Shown: one piece after another, positions 31,616 through 41,363 of the stretch
Position numbering within the stretch: the first letter of the stretch is position 1
Layout: every line of letters starts with the position of its first letter
DNA from: Hoeflea sp. BAL378
Lineage (GTDB): Bacteria > Pseudomonadota > Alphaproteobacteria > Rhizobiales > Rhizobiaceae
DNA: 64,000 bases
Direction of reading: 5' to 3'
Assembly: GCF_000759435.1 (NCBI RefSeq)
Contig: NZ_JRJG01000002.1
Coordinates: forward strand, 18,627-82,626
Position numbers and translations under genes: made by a program
The notes under the pieces: model-generated
The model's input: the letters and a program-made list of their open reading frames with translations, nothing else
What the model was told of the DNA's origin: nothing
Databases searched by the model: none

Positions 31616-32614
31616 ATGGAACACCAATGGCGCAACGCCGATTGGAACAGCATCCGGGTTTTCCTCGCCGTAGCGAGGCTCTACAGCTTCCGCAAGGCGG
31701 CTGAGGAGCTGGGCATTTCCGTCAACACCGCACGCCGGACGATTTCCCGGCTCGAGGACCAGCTCGGCTACCCGCTGCTCTACCGCGAATCCGAAGGCGC
31801 CCGGCTGACCGACGAGGGCCGCCGGGTGGTGCTCGCCGCGCGCGATGTGGAAAGCTCGGTGTCGGACATGTGGCGCGTGGCGGCGCTGGCCGAGCGCGAG
31901 GCCAGCGGCCCGATCCGGCTCGCCATCACCGAGGGGCTGGGGTCCTTCTGGCTGACCCCGCGCATCGTCGACTACATCAACGAGACCGGCGCGCAGAACC
32001 GGATCGAACTGCAATGCGCCATGCGTTCGGTCGACGTGCTGCGCATGGAAGCCGACATCTCGGTGCAGCTCGAAAAGCCCAACAGGCCCGAGCTCATCGT
32101 CAAGCGGCTCGGCTACCTGCATCTCAAACCCTTCGCCAGCCTGAGCTATCTCGAGAAATTCGGCCGCCCGAAGACCGTCGCCGACATGGTCAACCACCGC
32201 GTGGTCGAACAGCAGACCGATCAGCTCCGGGGCTATGAACTCGACAAGATCTTCGGCCCGCAGATCGCCGACCGCATGGTGCGGATGAAGACCAATTTCT
32301 CCTCCGCGCATTACTGGGCGATCGCCAAGGGCGCAGGCATCGGGCTGATGCCGAGCTACGCTCGCGCCATCGGCGGCGATGTCGAGCACATCGATCTGGG
32401 CTTCGATTTCCGGGTCGACATCTGGCTCGCGACCCATCCCGAAGTCGCCAAGAGCGCCAGGCACCGCGCGTTCATCGACTTTCTCACCGACAGTTTCGAC
32501 GAGCGGAAGTTCCCGTGGTTCGGACCGGACTCGCTGTCACCGGAAGAGATCGAGGAACGGTTTTCGCGCAAGGATCTCCAATCCTATTTCGAGGGGTTCA
32601 CAGCACGCTCATGA
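31616..32614 (+). CDS. LysR-family transcriptional regulator
   Basis: The 332-aa protein has an N-terminal winged HTH (residues ~8-65; VFLAVARLYSFRKAAEELGI, RRTISRLEDQLGYPLLYR) and a LysR substrate-binding domain to the C-terminus. The intergenic region to the divergent GNAT gene holds TTTG-N7-CAAA (about 31577-31591), a possible LysR box. It overlaps the next small gene by ATGA. Probable targets are itself and the GNAT gene; the inducer is not predictable. Confidence 0.88.
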   Translation: MEHQWRNADWNSIRVFLAVARLYSFRKAAEELGISVNTARRTISRLEDQLGYPLLYRESEGARLTDEGRRVVLAARDVESSVSDMWRVAALAEREASGPIRLAITEGLGSFWLTPRIVDYINETGAQNRIELQCAMRSVDVLRMEADISVQLEKPNRPELIVKRLGYLHLKPFASLSYLEKFGRPKTVADMVNHRVVEQQTDQLRGYELDKIFGPQIADRMVRMKTNFSSAHYWAIAKGAGIGLMPSYARAIGGDVEHIDLGFDFRVDIWLATHPEVAKSARHRAFIDFLTDSFDERKFPWFGPDSLSPEEIEERFSRKDLQSYFEGFTARS

Positions 32615-32814
32615 CAACGCGCCGTCGCTCGCCCCCTCCCCCCGAAATCGTCACGCTGGAAACGCAGAACGAGCTCGACCGTCTCGCCATGGTGATGATG
32701 CAGCTCGACATGGCGCTGGCGCTCGCCCGCGAGAAACGCCTGATCGAGGTCGAGGCGCATCTCGAAGCCGCCCTCGAGGAAGCCCGCAGCGTGCGCCAGT
32801 CGCTGCTCAACTAG
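32611..32814 (+). CDS. Small coiled-coil-like protein coupled to the LysR gene
   Basis: The 67-aa product overlaps the LysR stop by 4 bases. It starts with a basic Pro-rich patch, then runs as one long amphipathic helix (MVMMQLDMALALAREKRLIE, HLEAALEEARSVRQSLL). The tight coupling suggests a functional link, perhaps a small modulator of the regulator. Function unknown. Confidence 0.55.
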   Translation: MTTRRRSPPPPEIVTLETQNELDRLAMVMMQLDMALALAREKRLIEVEAHLEAALEEARSVRQSLLN

Positions 32815-32868
32815 GCCGCTCCGCCTTGTCGACCGGAGCCCCGATCCGGCGCACGATCCCGGTCGCGG

Positions 32869-33426
32869 TCAGCGGACCTGGTCGAGCAACCGCTTGCATT
32901 CGAGCAGGTCGTAGAGTGCTTCCTGGAGAAGCGCGCGGTCGTCGCGCGAAAGCCCGCCCACGGCCGGTCCGATGGCGCCGTCGGACGCCTCGTGATCGGG
33001 CTTGCCGCCCTCGCCTCCAAGGCCGAAGAAACGACGGGTGGACGGCCGCCGCGCCTTGCCCACCAACTGGTCGTCGTCCATGGCGGGCGGCGCCGGCTGC
33101 GGCGCCGGCTTGTCCTCGGCCATGCCCGCCGACAGGGCCTCGACAGCGGCCATGTCTCCGGCGCCGATGGCGATGACGAACTTGTTGCCGTTCTGCTTGA
33201 GAAGCTTCTGCACGCCCTTGATCGTGTAGCCCTGGTCATAGAGAAGATTGCGGATGCCCTTGAGCAGATCGATGTCGTCGGGCCGGTAATAACGCCGGCC
33301 GCCACCGCGCTTCATCGGCTTGATCTGGGTGAAGCGGGTTTCCCAGAAGCGCAGCACATGCTGCGGCAGGTCGAGGTCGTCGGCCACTTCCGATATCGTC
33401 CGGAACGCGTCAGGGCTCTTGTCCAA
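32869..33426 (-). CDS. MerR-family transcriptional regulator downstream of ihfA
   Basis: The 185-aa protein has the MerR winged helix at residues ~8-75 ([39 protein letters not shown]). A Pro-rich linker and a C-terminal helix ([20 protein letters not shown]) likely used for dimerisation follow. No metal-binding Cys cluster is seen. The pairing with ihfA is conserved in Rhizobiales. Ligand and target are unknown. Confidence 0.88.
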   Translation of the reverse strand: MDKSPDAFRTISEVADDLDLPQHVLRFWETRFTQIKPMKRGGGRRYYRPDDIDLLKGIRNLLYDQGYTIKGVQKLLKQNGNKFVIAIGAGDMAAVEALSAGMAEDKPAPQPAPPAMDDDQLVGKARRPSTRRFFGLGGEGGKPDHEASDGAIGPAVGGLSRDDRALLQEALYDLLECKRLLDQVR

Positions 33427-33682
33427 TGTCCCACTCCGTCCTTGTCAGCGCCGCACGACAGGCTTTGCGCGCACCAGATGTTCTCTTCCCAGCCCGACCG
33501 GCCCGACGGCTTTGCAAACCGTCACCAAAGCCAGGGCATTGCGAATCGCCGCCGATGGCGCCGATGCCGTTTCCATTTCAGGGGCTTGCGGACGAAAGAT
33601 CAAGTGCGGCGGAAGGCGATTGCGGATGCCGGCCCGGTTTTCCAATGGAGACACACGTGGCGGGACCCGCCGTGGCGCCTGC

Positions 33683-34012
33683 TCAGGGCTTGGCTTTGCC
33701 CTTCACCTTGCGGCTGACATGGCCCTTGAGGACCCGGTTCTTGAGCACGTTGGAGGCCTTGAAGGTCATCACCCGGCGCGGGCTGATCGGCACTTCCTCG
33801 CCGGTCTTCGGGTTGCGGCCGATCCGCTCTTTTTTCTCGCGCACCTGAAAGGTTGCGAAGGAGGAAAGCTTGACGCTGTCGCCGCGGACAATGGCGCAAC
33901 ACACTTCATCGATGACCATTTCGACAAGCTCTGCGGACTCGGTTCGCGAAAGCCCCACCTTGCGGAACACCGCTTCTGCGAGATCAGCCCTGGTGATCGT
34001 TTTGCCGCTCAT
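33683..34012 (-). CDS. ihfA: Integration host factor alpha subunit
   Basis: The 109-aa protein has the HU/IHF fold: [20 protein letters not shown] helices, then the beta arm with [17 protein letters not shown], including the conserved Arg-Asn-Pro that intercalates into DNA. IHF bends DNA in replication, transcription and phage integration. I use the ATG at 34012; a TTG three codons earlier is the only alternative. It lies between fabH and the MerR gene, the usual rhizobial order. Confidence 0.95.
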   Translation of the reverse strand: MSGKTITRADLAEAVFRKVGLSRTESAELVEMVIDEVCCAIVRGDSVKLSSFATFQVREKKERIGRNPKTGEEVPISPRRVMTFKASNVLKNRVLKGHVSRKVKGKAKP

Positions 34013-34179
34013 AATTCCCAACCAGACTGGTCAGCTTCCCCGCCGCCCGTAAATGAATTGTATTAACTTTATGGATCATGCCGCTCAACGTCAAGCAACT
34101 CCATGGCGTGGCAGTGTATTGCTCCGCAAATGGCGAAAAAGGCCTGTGTGGGGGTTAATGTTCCGTTTGCAGGCCTGTC

Positions 34180-35151
34180 TCACCAGCGCAAAAGCACCGA
34201 TCCCCAGGTGAAGCCGCCGCCCATGGCCTCGAGCAGGACGAGGTCGCCCGGCTTGATCCTGCCGTCCGCCGCGGCTTCGGCAAGCGCCAGCGGGATCGAC
34301 GCGGCGGAGGTGTTGCCGTGATGGTCGACGGTGATGACCACCTTGGAGTCATCAATGCCGAGCTTGCGCGCCGAGGCGTCGATGATCCGCTTGTTGGCCT
34401 GGTGGGGAACGAACCAGTCGATGTCGGCCGAGCCGAGCCCGGTGGCGGCGTAGGCCGCCTCGATCACGTCGGTGATCATGCCGACGGCATGCTTGAAAAC
34501 TTCCCGCCCTTCCATGCGCAGGTGCCCGACCGTGCCCGTGGTCGAGGGGCCGCCATCGACATAGAGCTTCTCGCGGTGGGCGCCGTCGGAGCGCAGATGC
34601 GCCGTCAGGATGCCGCGGTCGGCCATCGTGCCCTGGCCTTCCTCGGCCTCGAGCACGACCGCGCCGGCGCCGTCGCCGAACAGCACGCAGGTGGTGCGGT
34701 CGCTCCAGTCGAGGATGCGCGAGAAGGTTTCCGCGCCGATGACCAGCACCCGGCGGGCCATGCCGGTCCGGATATAGGTGTCGGCGGTGGTCATGGCGAA
34801 GACGAAGCCCGAGCAGACGGCCTGCAGGTCGAAGGCCGCGCCATGGTGCATGCCGAGCCGGTTCTGGATGTTGACCGCGGTCGCCGGGAAGGTGTTGTCG
34901 GGCGTCGAGGTGGCGCAGATGATGAGATCGATATCGGCCGGCGTCATGTTGGCGCGGGCGAGCGCAGCGCGCGCGGCCATTTCGCCGAGCGAGGCGGTGG
35001 TTTCGCCCTCGCCTGCGATGTGGCGCTGGCGGATGCCGGTGCGCTGCACGATCCAGTCGTCGCTGGTTTCGACCACGCCTTCCAGATCAATGTTTTTCAT
35101 GATGCGCTCGGGGAGATGAGCCCCGAAACCACGGACTACTGAACGGATCAT
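34180..35151 (-). CDS. fabH: Beta-ketoacyl-ACP synthase III
   Basis: This 323-aa enzyme condenses acetyl-CoA with malonyl-ACP to start fatty acid synthesis. The catalytic triad is present: Cys113 (AVCSGF), His in VPHQANKRI near 250 and Asn in HHGNTSAAS near 280. The N-terminal [18 protein letters not shown] is typical. It lies 9 bases after plsX, so phospholipid and fatty acid initiation genes are co-transcribed. Confidence 0.97.
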   Translation of the reverse strand: MIRSVVRGFGAHLPERIMKNIDLEGVVETSDDWIVQRTGIRQRHIAGEGETTASLGEMAARAALARANMTPADIDLIICATSTPDNTFPATAVNIQNRLGMHHGAAFDLQAVCSGFVFAMTTADTYIRTGMARRVLVIGAETFSRILDWSDRTTCVLFGDGAGAVVLEAEEGQGTMADRGILTAHLRSDGAHREKLYVDGGPSTTGTVGHLRMEGREVFKHAVGMITDVIEAAYAATGLGSADIDWFVPHQANKRIIDASARKLGIDDSKVVITVDHHGNTSAASIPLALAEAAADGRIKPGDLVLLEAMGGGFTWGSVLLRW

Positions 35152-35160
35152 TCTGACATC

Positions 35161-36219
35161 CTAGCTGGAAGAGCTGTCCACGGCGGGAACGGAAAGCGAT
35201 GCCCGGCGCGTGTGATAGAGATTGAGGTCGTGTTCGATCTTGGCCTTGAGGCCATTGCGGACCATGTCGTAGCCGACATCCACCGCCGCGGCGAAGCCCT
35301 CGACATCGGCGCCGCCATGGCTCTTGATGACGATACCGTTCAATCCGAGAAACACGCCGCCATTGACCTTGCCCGGATCCATCTTCTCCCGCAGCAGGTC
35401 GAAGGCGCCCTTGGCGAAGACATAGCCGATGCGGGCCATCAGGGTCCGCGACATCGCGGCCCGCAGATAGCCGGCGATCTGGCGGGCGGTGCCCTCGGCG
35501 GTCTTGAGGGCGACATTGCCGACGAAGCCCTCGGTGACGACGACATCGACGGTGCCCTTGCCCAGATCGTCGCCCTCGACGAAGCCGTAATAGTCGAAAC
35601 TCGGCATCGCCGCCTCGCGGATCAGGCGGCCGGCCTCCTTGACCTCCTCCTGGCCCTTGATCTCCTCGACGCCGATATTGAGCAGCCCTACGGTAGGCTT
35701 GTCGATCTCGAACAGGGCGCGCGCCATGGCGGCCCCCATCATGGTGAAATCGATGAGCTGCTGCGCGTCGGCGCCGATCGTGGCGCCGACATCGAGCACG
35801 ATGCTTTCGCCGCGCGCGGTGGGCCAGATGGCGGCAATCGCCGGCCTGTCGATATTGGCCATGGTGCGCAGGCAGAACCGCGACATCGCCATCAGCGCGC
35901 CGGTGTTGCCGGCCGAGACGCAGACGTCGGCCTCGCCGGTCTTGACCGCCTCGATGGCGCGCCACATCGACGAGCGGTAGCGCCCATGCCGGAGCGCCTG
36001 GCTCGGCTTGTCGTCCATGCTGACGGCGATCTCGCAGGGAACGAAGGTCGACGCCTGGCGAAGGGCGGGGAACCGCTCCAGCACGGCAAGGCTTTCGGCT
36101 TCCAGGCCGAACAGGGTGAAACGGATGTCCGGGTGGCGCTCCAACGCCTTGGCGACACCGGGTACGACCACCTTGGGGCCATGATCGCCCCCCATCAGAT
36201 CAACCGCTATCCTAATCAC
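35161..36219 (-). CDS. plsX: Phosphate acyltransferase PlsX
   Basis: The 352-aa protein starts [20 protein letters not shown], the PlsX signature, and continues with [19 protein letters not shown] and the [15 protein letters not shown] region. PlsX converts acyl-ACP to acyl-phosphate for phosphatidic acid synthesis. The operon with fabH is conserved in many bacteria. The start ATG at 36219 is the only sensible choice. Confidence 0.97.
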   Translation of the reverse strand: MIRIAVDLMGGDHGPKVVVPGVAKALERHPDIRFTLFGLEAESLAVLERFPALRQASTFVPCEIAVSMDDKPSQALRHGRYRSSMWRAIEAVKTGEADVCVSAGNTGALMAMSRFCLRTMANIDRPAIAAIWPTARGESIVLDVGATIGADAQQLIDFTMMGAAMARALFEIDKPTVGLLNIGVEEIKGQEEVKEAGRLIREAAMPSFDYYGFVEGDDLGKGTVDVVVTEGFVGNVALKTAEGTARQIAGYLRAAMSRTLMARIGYVFAKGAFDLLREKMDPGKVNGGVFLGLNGIVIKSHGGADVEGFAAAVDVGYDMVRNGLKAKIEHDLNLYHTRRASLSVPAVDSSSS

Positions 36220-36315
36220 GCCCCGTCCTTAATCCTCGGCTCTTCGGGCCGAATTTGTGGGCAGAAAATACCCGTTTTCGATCCGGGCACAACTGCTTTG
36301 TCGCCGCACAGGCCG

Positions 36316-36879
36316 CTAACTGGCGGAATCATCTCGCTTCAGGCCATGCAAAACGGCAAAAGGTGACGGTTTTTTGTCCGTTTCCGGGTCGCTTTCGATC
36401 CGGTCGGAAAACTCGACCCCCGGTTTACGCGGATAGGGATCGATCGCAAGGGCCGCGAACTCGGCCGCCGCCGCGCCGACGTCGATCGAATCGCCGGAAA
36501 ACGTCTCGGGCGCGTCCGGCCCCTCCGGATCGAGGAACATCTCGGCGCTGCCGTCATGGGCGCGTTTGGCGAGCCGCGAGTTCTCGGGAAGGTAAAGCGC
36601 CTCGAAGTCCTCCTCGATCTGCTGGGCGACCGGTTCGAGCGTGACGACGCAGTCCTGCTCGATGGACACGCTGACATGCCCCTTCACCCGCACCCCGTCG
36701 CGCTTCCAGCGCCCCAGCACGATCTCGGACTCGAAGGAGCGCACGTCGCGCACGCCCCATTGCGCCGCGAGCCGCGCCAGGTCGGCGGGATCGGCGGAAA
36801 TGCGGACCGTGAACGGGTTGGCCGAGATGTGGCCGACCTTGACCGGATAGGAGAATTCGTCGTCACCTGGGTGCGTCAT
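36316..36879 (-). CDS. DUF177 (YceD) family protein
   Basis: The 187-aa acidic protein fits DUF177 (YceD), usually near plsX/fabH and, in many bacteria, rpmF. In plants and E. coli YceD-type proteins are linked to 23S rRNA processing. The VHVSIEQDCVVTLEPVAQQI-like core (CVVTLEPV) is the family hallmark. It overlaps the end of the upstream chaperone gene by 17 bases. Confidence 0.88.
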   Translation of the reverse strand: MTHPGDDEFSYPVKVGHISANPFTVRISADPADLARLAAQWGVRDVRSFESEIVLGRWKRDGVRVKGHVSVSIEQDCVVTLEPVAQQIEEDFEALYLPENSRLAKRAHDGSAEMFLDPEGPDAPETFSGDSIDVGAAAAEFAALAIDPYPRKPGVEFSDRIESDPETDKKPSPFAVLHGLKRDDSAS

Positions 36880-37429
36880 GGTCTGACCTCTCTAAATCAA
36901 CGGCGGGGAACACCAGCCGGCCGGCGGCCAGCGCTTCCTCTTCCACGGCCTCGAGCTGCCGCGCGGTCCGCGCCATCCAGGCGGCCAGCGGCTGCATCGA
37001 GGGCGCGTCGCCGGGCGCATCGGGATGGATGTTGCGGCGCAGGGCCGCAGCCAGGCCAACCTCGTCGCCGGCATCGAGTGCGTCGCCATAGGATTTGGCG
37101 CGGCCGTAGAACATGCGGGCGAATTTTTTCATACGCTTGGGCACGCCCACGTCGCCCACGCCCAGTTCGCGGATCGAATGGTCGACATCCTCGAAAAAGG
37201 CGTCGACGATCTCCTGGGCAATTCCCTGCGCCGCCGGGCCAGACCCGCTGGTCCGGCGCAAATACAGCAGCAGATGCACCGATATCATCTCGAACCGGCC
37301 CATGACCGTGTCGGGCACATCCATGGAACGGTAGAAGGCCGGAGACCGCGCAGCCGCGGTAAGATGTTCATATTGCAGCCCAACCAGAGCCTGATTGGCT
37401 TTTTTTCGCTTGAACAGGTTCCAGATCAT
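36863..37429 (-). CDS. Ubiquinol-cytochrome c chaperone (CBP3-like)
   Basis: This 188-aa protein belongs to the ubiquinol-cytochrome c chaperone family. Markers are YEHLTAAARSPAFYRSMDVP, FEMISVHLLLYLRR and a DVGVPKRMKKFARMFYGRA segment. It helps assembly of cytochrome b in complex III. GAAGG lies 8 bases before the start. It is divergent from the BamE/OmlA lipoprotein gene, an arrangement common in Rhizobiales. Confidence 0.92.
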   Translation of the reverse strand: MIWNLFKRKKANQALVGLQYEHLTAAARSPAFYRSMDVPDTVMGRFEMISVHLLLYLRRTSGSGPAAQGIAQEIVDAFFEDVDHSIRELGVGDVGVPKRMKKFARMFYGRAKSYGDALDAGDEVGLAAALRRNIHPDAPGDAPSMQPLAAWMARTARQLEAVEEEALAAGRLVFPAVDLERSDHDAPR

Positions 37430-37565
37430 GAAATTGCCTTCAATGGCCGTTGGATATCATCGCGACTGCGGGAGACTGGGATGTTGCATCCGTGCGGAAG
37501 CTGGTTTACCGAATGAAACGCAAAACGCAATGGCTGCGGCAGGTAAGCACGCTCGCCAAAGGGAG

Positions 37566-38072
37566 ATGTCGTTGACGATAAGAGATTTCAAGGCAACCGG
37601 ACGGAGCTTGCGTCTCGGAGCCGCAGTTGCGGTCGTCTCCATGATCGCGCTCAGCGGCTGCTCGACCAGCGAAGTGTTCAACCAGGGCTACGTGGTCGAC
37701 CAGACCGCGCTGGATCTGACCCCCGTCGGCTCGAGCCGCGAACAGGTGCTCTTGTCGCTCGGCACCCCGTCGACCACGGCGACCTTCGACAATGAAGTCT
37801 TTTACTACGTCTCGCAGAAACGCGTGCGCGCCGCCAATTTCATGAAGCCGAGACTGGTCGAGCAGTCGGTGCTTGCGGTCTATTTCGACGAGGACGACAC
37901 GGTCAAGCAGATTGCCAACTACACGCTGAAGGACGGCAGGGTGTTCGACATGATTTCCCGGACCACGCCGACCGGCGGTCTCGACCAGTCCTTCCTGGCC
38001 CAGGTCTTGTCCGGCGCGGGAAGCCAGGAAGGCACCGGCGCCGCGGTCGCCCGCTCGATCTTCGGCGGATAA
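37566..38072 (+). CDS. bamE: Outer membrane lipoprotein OmlA/BamE (SmpA family)
   Basis: This ~168-aa lipoprotein has a signal peptide ending in the lipobox LSGC (residues ~29-32). The SmpA/OmlA fold follows with DLTPVGSSREQVLLSLGTPS and the YYVSQKRVRAANF strand. It belongs to the outer membrane protein assembly complex. The start is uncertain: the ATG at 37566 abuts its GGGAG box, while a TTG two codons later is ideally spaced. Confidence 0.9.
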   Translation: MSLTIRDFKATGRSLRLGAAVAVVSMIALSGCSTSEVFNQGYVVDQTALDLTPVGSSREQVLLSLGTPSTTATFDNEVFYYVSQKRVRAANFMKPRLVEQSVLAVYFDEDDTVKQIANYTLKDGRVFDMISRTTPTGGLDQSFLAQVLSGAGSQEGTGAAVARSIFGG

Positions 38073-38091
38073 GACCCGCTCCTTCGTCCGG

Positions 38092-38853
38092 TCAGGACCG
38101 CGCAATCTGCTCCATCAGCCGCTGATAGGGCCCGGTGCCGATGGCGCCGGGCGGGCGGTAGGGATTGGAGAAGGCGAAGATAAAGAACAGGATGAGGCCG
38201 GTGAAGGCGCCGAACAGGGCGATCAGGGCCAGGTTGTGCCGCGTCACCGGGTAGGAATAATAGGCCAGCGCAATCACCACCACGCCCGCCAGCGCCGCAA
38301 ACCAGAAGATGCCGTTGAGCGTGTTCTCGGCATGGTTCTCGCGTTTGACCCGGGTTTCCGAGACCAGATGGATGCGGTCGAGCATGTGGGCGCGCAGGCT
38401 CTCCTGGCGCTTGCCTGACGGCTCGAGATTGAGGATGGCCTCGTAGGCCTTGTCCCACTCCCCCCAGGCCGGGCCGAACAGGCGGCGCTCCGTGCCGAGG
38501 TGATCCCATTCCCTGGTCACGACCAGGTCGAGATAGGCGTTGACCGGGTCCTGGACCTGCGACGCCGTCTCTGCGTCGAACCGCCGCGCATCGAAATAGA
38601 CATCGGCCAGGGCGTTGGCCTCGATGGTGCTGTCGATCTTGAGCAACTGGTACTCCACCATCTCCTGCGCGAAGACCAGCGCCAAGATCAGGCCGTGCAG
38701 CGCCGAGACCCGGAAGATCACCGACCCCGCCAGATCCTTGGTCGGCGGCTCCGGATCGCCGCCGGCGAGCCAGCGCGCCGCCAGATAGCAGAGGACCGTC
38801 AGCAGCGCGGTGCCGACGATGAAACCGGTGCCTTCCAGCATGGCCGTGATCAT
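38092..38853 (-). CDS. DUF4239-type integral membrane protein
   Basis: The 253-aa protein has membrane segments at ~5-25, ~45-65 (SALHGLILALVFAQEMVEYQ) and two near the C-terminus (FWFAALAGVVVIALAYY; LIALFGAFTGLILFFIFAF). A soluble helical domain lies between. This layout fits DUF4239 (bestrophin-like) proteins of unknown function. The ATG at 38853 has GGAGG upstream. It is convergent with bamE. Confidence 0.78.
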   Translation of the reverse strand: MITAMLEGTGFIVGTALLTVLCYLAARWLAGGDPEPPTKDLAGSVIFRVSALHGLILALVFAQEMVEYQLLKIDSTIEANALADVYFDARRFDAETASQVQDPVNAYLDLVVTREWDHLGTERRLFGPAWGEWDKAYEAILNLEPSGKRQESLRAHMLDRIHLVSETRVKRENHAENTLNGIFWFAALAGVVVIALAYYSYPVTRHNLALIALFGAFTGLILFFIFAFSNPYRPPGAIGTGPYQRLMEQIARS

Positions 38854-38901
38854 TGCGACGCCTCCGCCCGGGTCCCTCTCCAAGGTCTCGACCATAGACG
38901 C

Positions 38902-38938
38902 AAAAAAGCCCCGCGGAAACTCATCTCCGCGGGGCTTT
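38902..38938 (-). terminator. Terminator of hppA
   Basis: Perfect arms AAAGCCCCGCGGA (38904-38916... read on plus) and TCCGCGGGGCTTT (38926-38938) form a 13-base stem with a 9-base loop. On the minus strand a T run follows, placed about 30 bases after the hppA stop. Confidence 0.9.
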
Positions 38939-38966
38939 CGATGTGGGCCTTGACGCCCTGTCCGGC

Positions 38967-41120
38967 TTAGTGCGCGAGCACGGCCAGCAGCAGGAGGGCC
39001 ACGATGTTGGTGATCTTGATGGCCGGGTTGACGGCCGGGCCGGCGGTGTCCTTGTAGGGATCGCCGACGGTGTCGCCGGTCACCGACGCCTTGTGCGCGT
39101 CGGAGCCCTTGACGTGCTTGACGCCGTCCTTGTCGATGAAGCCGTCCTCGAAGGACTTCTTGGCGTTGTCCCAGGCGCCGCCGCCCGAGGTCATCGAGAT
39201 GGCGACGAACAGGCCGTTGACGATCACGCCCAGCAGCGAGGCGCCAAGCGCCGCGAAGGCCGAGGCCTTGGAGCCGGAGATCAGCAGGACGCCGAAGTAG
39301 ACGAACAGCGGAGCCAGAACCGGCAGCAGCGACGGCACGATCATTTCGCGGATCGCGGCCTTGGTCAGGATGTCCACGGCGCGGCCGTAGTCAGGTTTCT
39401 CTGTGCCCGCCATGATGCCGGGCTTGGCCTTGAACTGGGCGCGCACTTCTTCGACGATCGAGCCTGCGGCCCGCCCCACGGCTGTCATGGCGATGCCGCC
39501 AAACAGGTAGGGGATGAGGCCGCCGAAGATCAGGCCGGCAACCACGTAGGGGTTGGACAGATCGAACGAGATCTCGCCCATGTCCTTGAAGTAAGGATAG
39601 AGGGTCGAGCCTTCGGCGTTTGCCCGGGCGGCAAAGAACTTCAGGTCGTTCGAATAGGCCGCAAACAGCACCAGCGCGCCGAGACCGGCGGAGCCGATGG
39701 CGTAGCCCTTGGTGACGGCCTTGGTGGTGTTGCCGACCGCGTCGAGCGCGTCGGTGGCCTGGCGGACTTCCGGGGGAAGACCCGACATTTCGGCGATGCC
39801 GCCGGCGTTGTCGGTGACCGGGCCGAAGGCGTCGAGCGCCACGATCATGCCGGCGATGCCGAGCATGGCGGTGACGGCGATGCCGGTGCCGAACAGGCCT
39901 GCGAGCTGGTAGGTGGAGATGATGCCGCCAACGATGACGATCGCCGGCAGGGCCGTCGATTCCAGCGACACGGCGAGACCCTGGATCACGTTGGTGCCGT
40001 GACCGGTGACCGAGGCCTGGGCGATCGAGTTCACCGGGCGCTTGTTGGTGCCGGTGTAGTACTCGGTGATCACCACGATGAGCGCGGTGACGATCAGGCC
40101 GATGATGCCGCAGGTGAACAGCGCGGTGCCGGTGATCGACATGCCTTCGATGACGGCGATCTCGCCCCAACCGATGGTCAGCGAGGTGGCGCCGCCCAGA
40201 CCGATGATCGACAGCAGGCCGGTGACGATCAGGCCCTTGTAGAGAGCGCCCATGATCGAGCCGTTCTGGCCGAGCTTGACGAAGAAGGTGCCGACGATCG
40301 AGGTGATGATCGAGGCGCCGCAGATGGCCAGCGGATAGAGCATGGCCGAACCGAGGACGTCCGTGCCGCCGAAGAAGATGGCCGCGAGAACCATGGTGGC
40401 GACGACGGTCACCGCGTAGGTTTCGAACAGGTCGGCCGCCATGCCGGCGCAGTCGCCGACATTGTCGCCGACGTTGTCGGCGATCGTGGCCGGGTTGCGC
40501 GGGTCGTCTTCCGGAATGCCGGCTTCGACCTTGCCCACGAGGTCGCCGCCCACGTCGGCGCCCTTGGTGAAGATGCCGCCGCCGAGACGGGCGAAGATGG
40601 AGATCAGCGATGCGCCGAAGCCGAGGGCGACGAGAGCGTCAATGACCTGACGGCTGTCGGAGGCCAGCGCCATCGGGCCGGTGAGAACCCAGTAGTAGAC
40701 CGCGACGCCGAGCAGCGCGAGGCCGGCCACCAGCATGCCGGTGATGGCGCCCGCCTTGAAGGCGATGTCGAGGCCGGAGGCGAGATTGACCGCGGAGGCC
40801 TGGGCCGTGCGCACATTGGCGCGGACCGACACGTGCATCCCGATGTAACCGGCGGCGCCGGAAAGCACCGCGCCGATCAGGAAGCCGATCGCGGCGGTGG
40901 CGCCGAGCAAGAGCCAGGTGATGACGAAAACGACCGCACCGACAAGGGCGATGGTTGTGTACTGACGGTTCAGGTAGGCCTGAGCACCCTCACGAATATA
41001 GCCGGCGATCTCCTGCATGCGTGCGTTGCCCTGATCGGCAGCCATCACTGAGCTTGTGGCCCAGATGGCGTAGACAACGGACAGCAATCCACAGGCGATC
41101 ACAGCAAAAAGAATTGTCAT
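38967..41120 (-). CDS. hppA: Membrane-bound proton-translocating pyrophosphatase
   Basis: The 717-aa polytopic enzyme couples pyrophosphate hydrolysis to proton pumping. Substrate-binding acidic motifs are present ([20 protein letters not shown], then [19 protein letters not shown]). The sequence [17 protein letters not shown] carries Lys at the position that marks potassium-independent enzymes. Length and about 16 membrane spans are normal. It probably energises the membrane under low oxygen or low ATP. A strong terminator follows. Confidence 0.97.
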   Translation of the reverse strand: MTILFAVIACGLLSVVYAIWATSSVMAADQGNARMQEIAGYIREGAQAYLNRQYTTIALVGAVVFVITWLLLGATAAIGFLIGAVLSGAAGYIGMHVSVRANVRTAQASAVNLASGLDIAFKAGAITGMLVAGLALLGVAVYYWVLTGPMALASDSRQVIDALVALGFGASLISIFARLGGGIFTKGADVGGDLVGKVEAGIPEDDPRNPATIADNVGDNVGDCAGMAADLFETYAVTVVATMVLAAIFFGGTDVLGSAMLYPLAICGASIITSIVGTFFVKLGQNGSIMGALYKGLIVTGLLSIIGLGGATSLTIGWGEIAVIEGMSITGTALFTCGIIGLIVTALIVVITEYYTGTNKRPVNSIAQASVTGHGTNVIQGLAVSLESTALPAIVIVGGIISTYQLAGLFGTGIAVTAMLGIAGMIVALDAFGPVTDNAGGIAEMSGLPPEVRQATDALDAVGNTTKAVTKGYAIGSAGLGALVLFAAYSNDLKFFAARANAEGSTLYPYFKDMGEISFDLSNPYVVAGLIFGGLIPYLFGGIAMTAVGRAAGSIVEEVRAQFKAKPGIMAGTEKPDYGRAVDILTKAAIREMIVPSLLPVLAPLFVYFGVLLISGSKASAFAALGASLLGVIVNGLFVAISMTSGGGAWDNAKKSFEDGFIDKDGVKHVKGSDAHKASVTGDTVGDPYKDTAGPAVNPAIKITNIVALLLLAVLAH

Positions 41121-41363
41121 GCTGATTTCCCTCCAATGTGACCGGAATCAGAGGATGTCCCCCCGGCCAAGTACCCTTGCGGCGAAAGGAGCCCGAACCA
41201 CATGCCCACACCCCCTGCCGCATCGCGGCGGATGATTGCGACACGGGCGGGTCAACGTCAAGAGCAGAGGCTGCCTTATTGCCCGGGCACGGCCAATAAG
41301 CGCTGGGAAACATGGGGAAACAACGGATTTGGAACCGTGTCCGGAACAGCCTAGCCTAAAGTC

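Noticed and set aside
36255..37305. Rightward ORFs across the plsX upstream region and the DUF177 gene
   Set aside because: Arg/Pro-rich shadows of DUF177 and the cytochrome bc1 chaperone gene on the opposite strand.
38943..41051. Long rightward open frame of about 700 codons opposite hppA
   Set aside because: It is the antisense shadow of hppA: repetitive His/Arg/Gly/Asp-rich sequence with no domain, created by high GC3.
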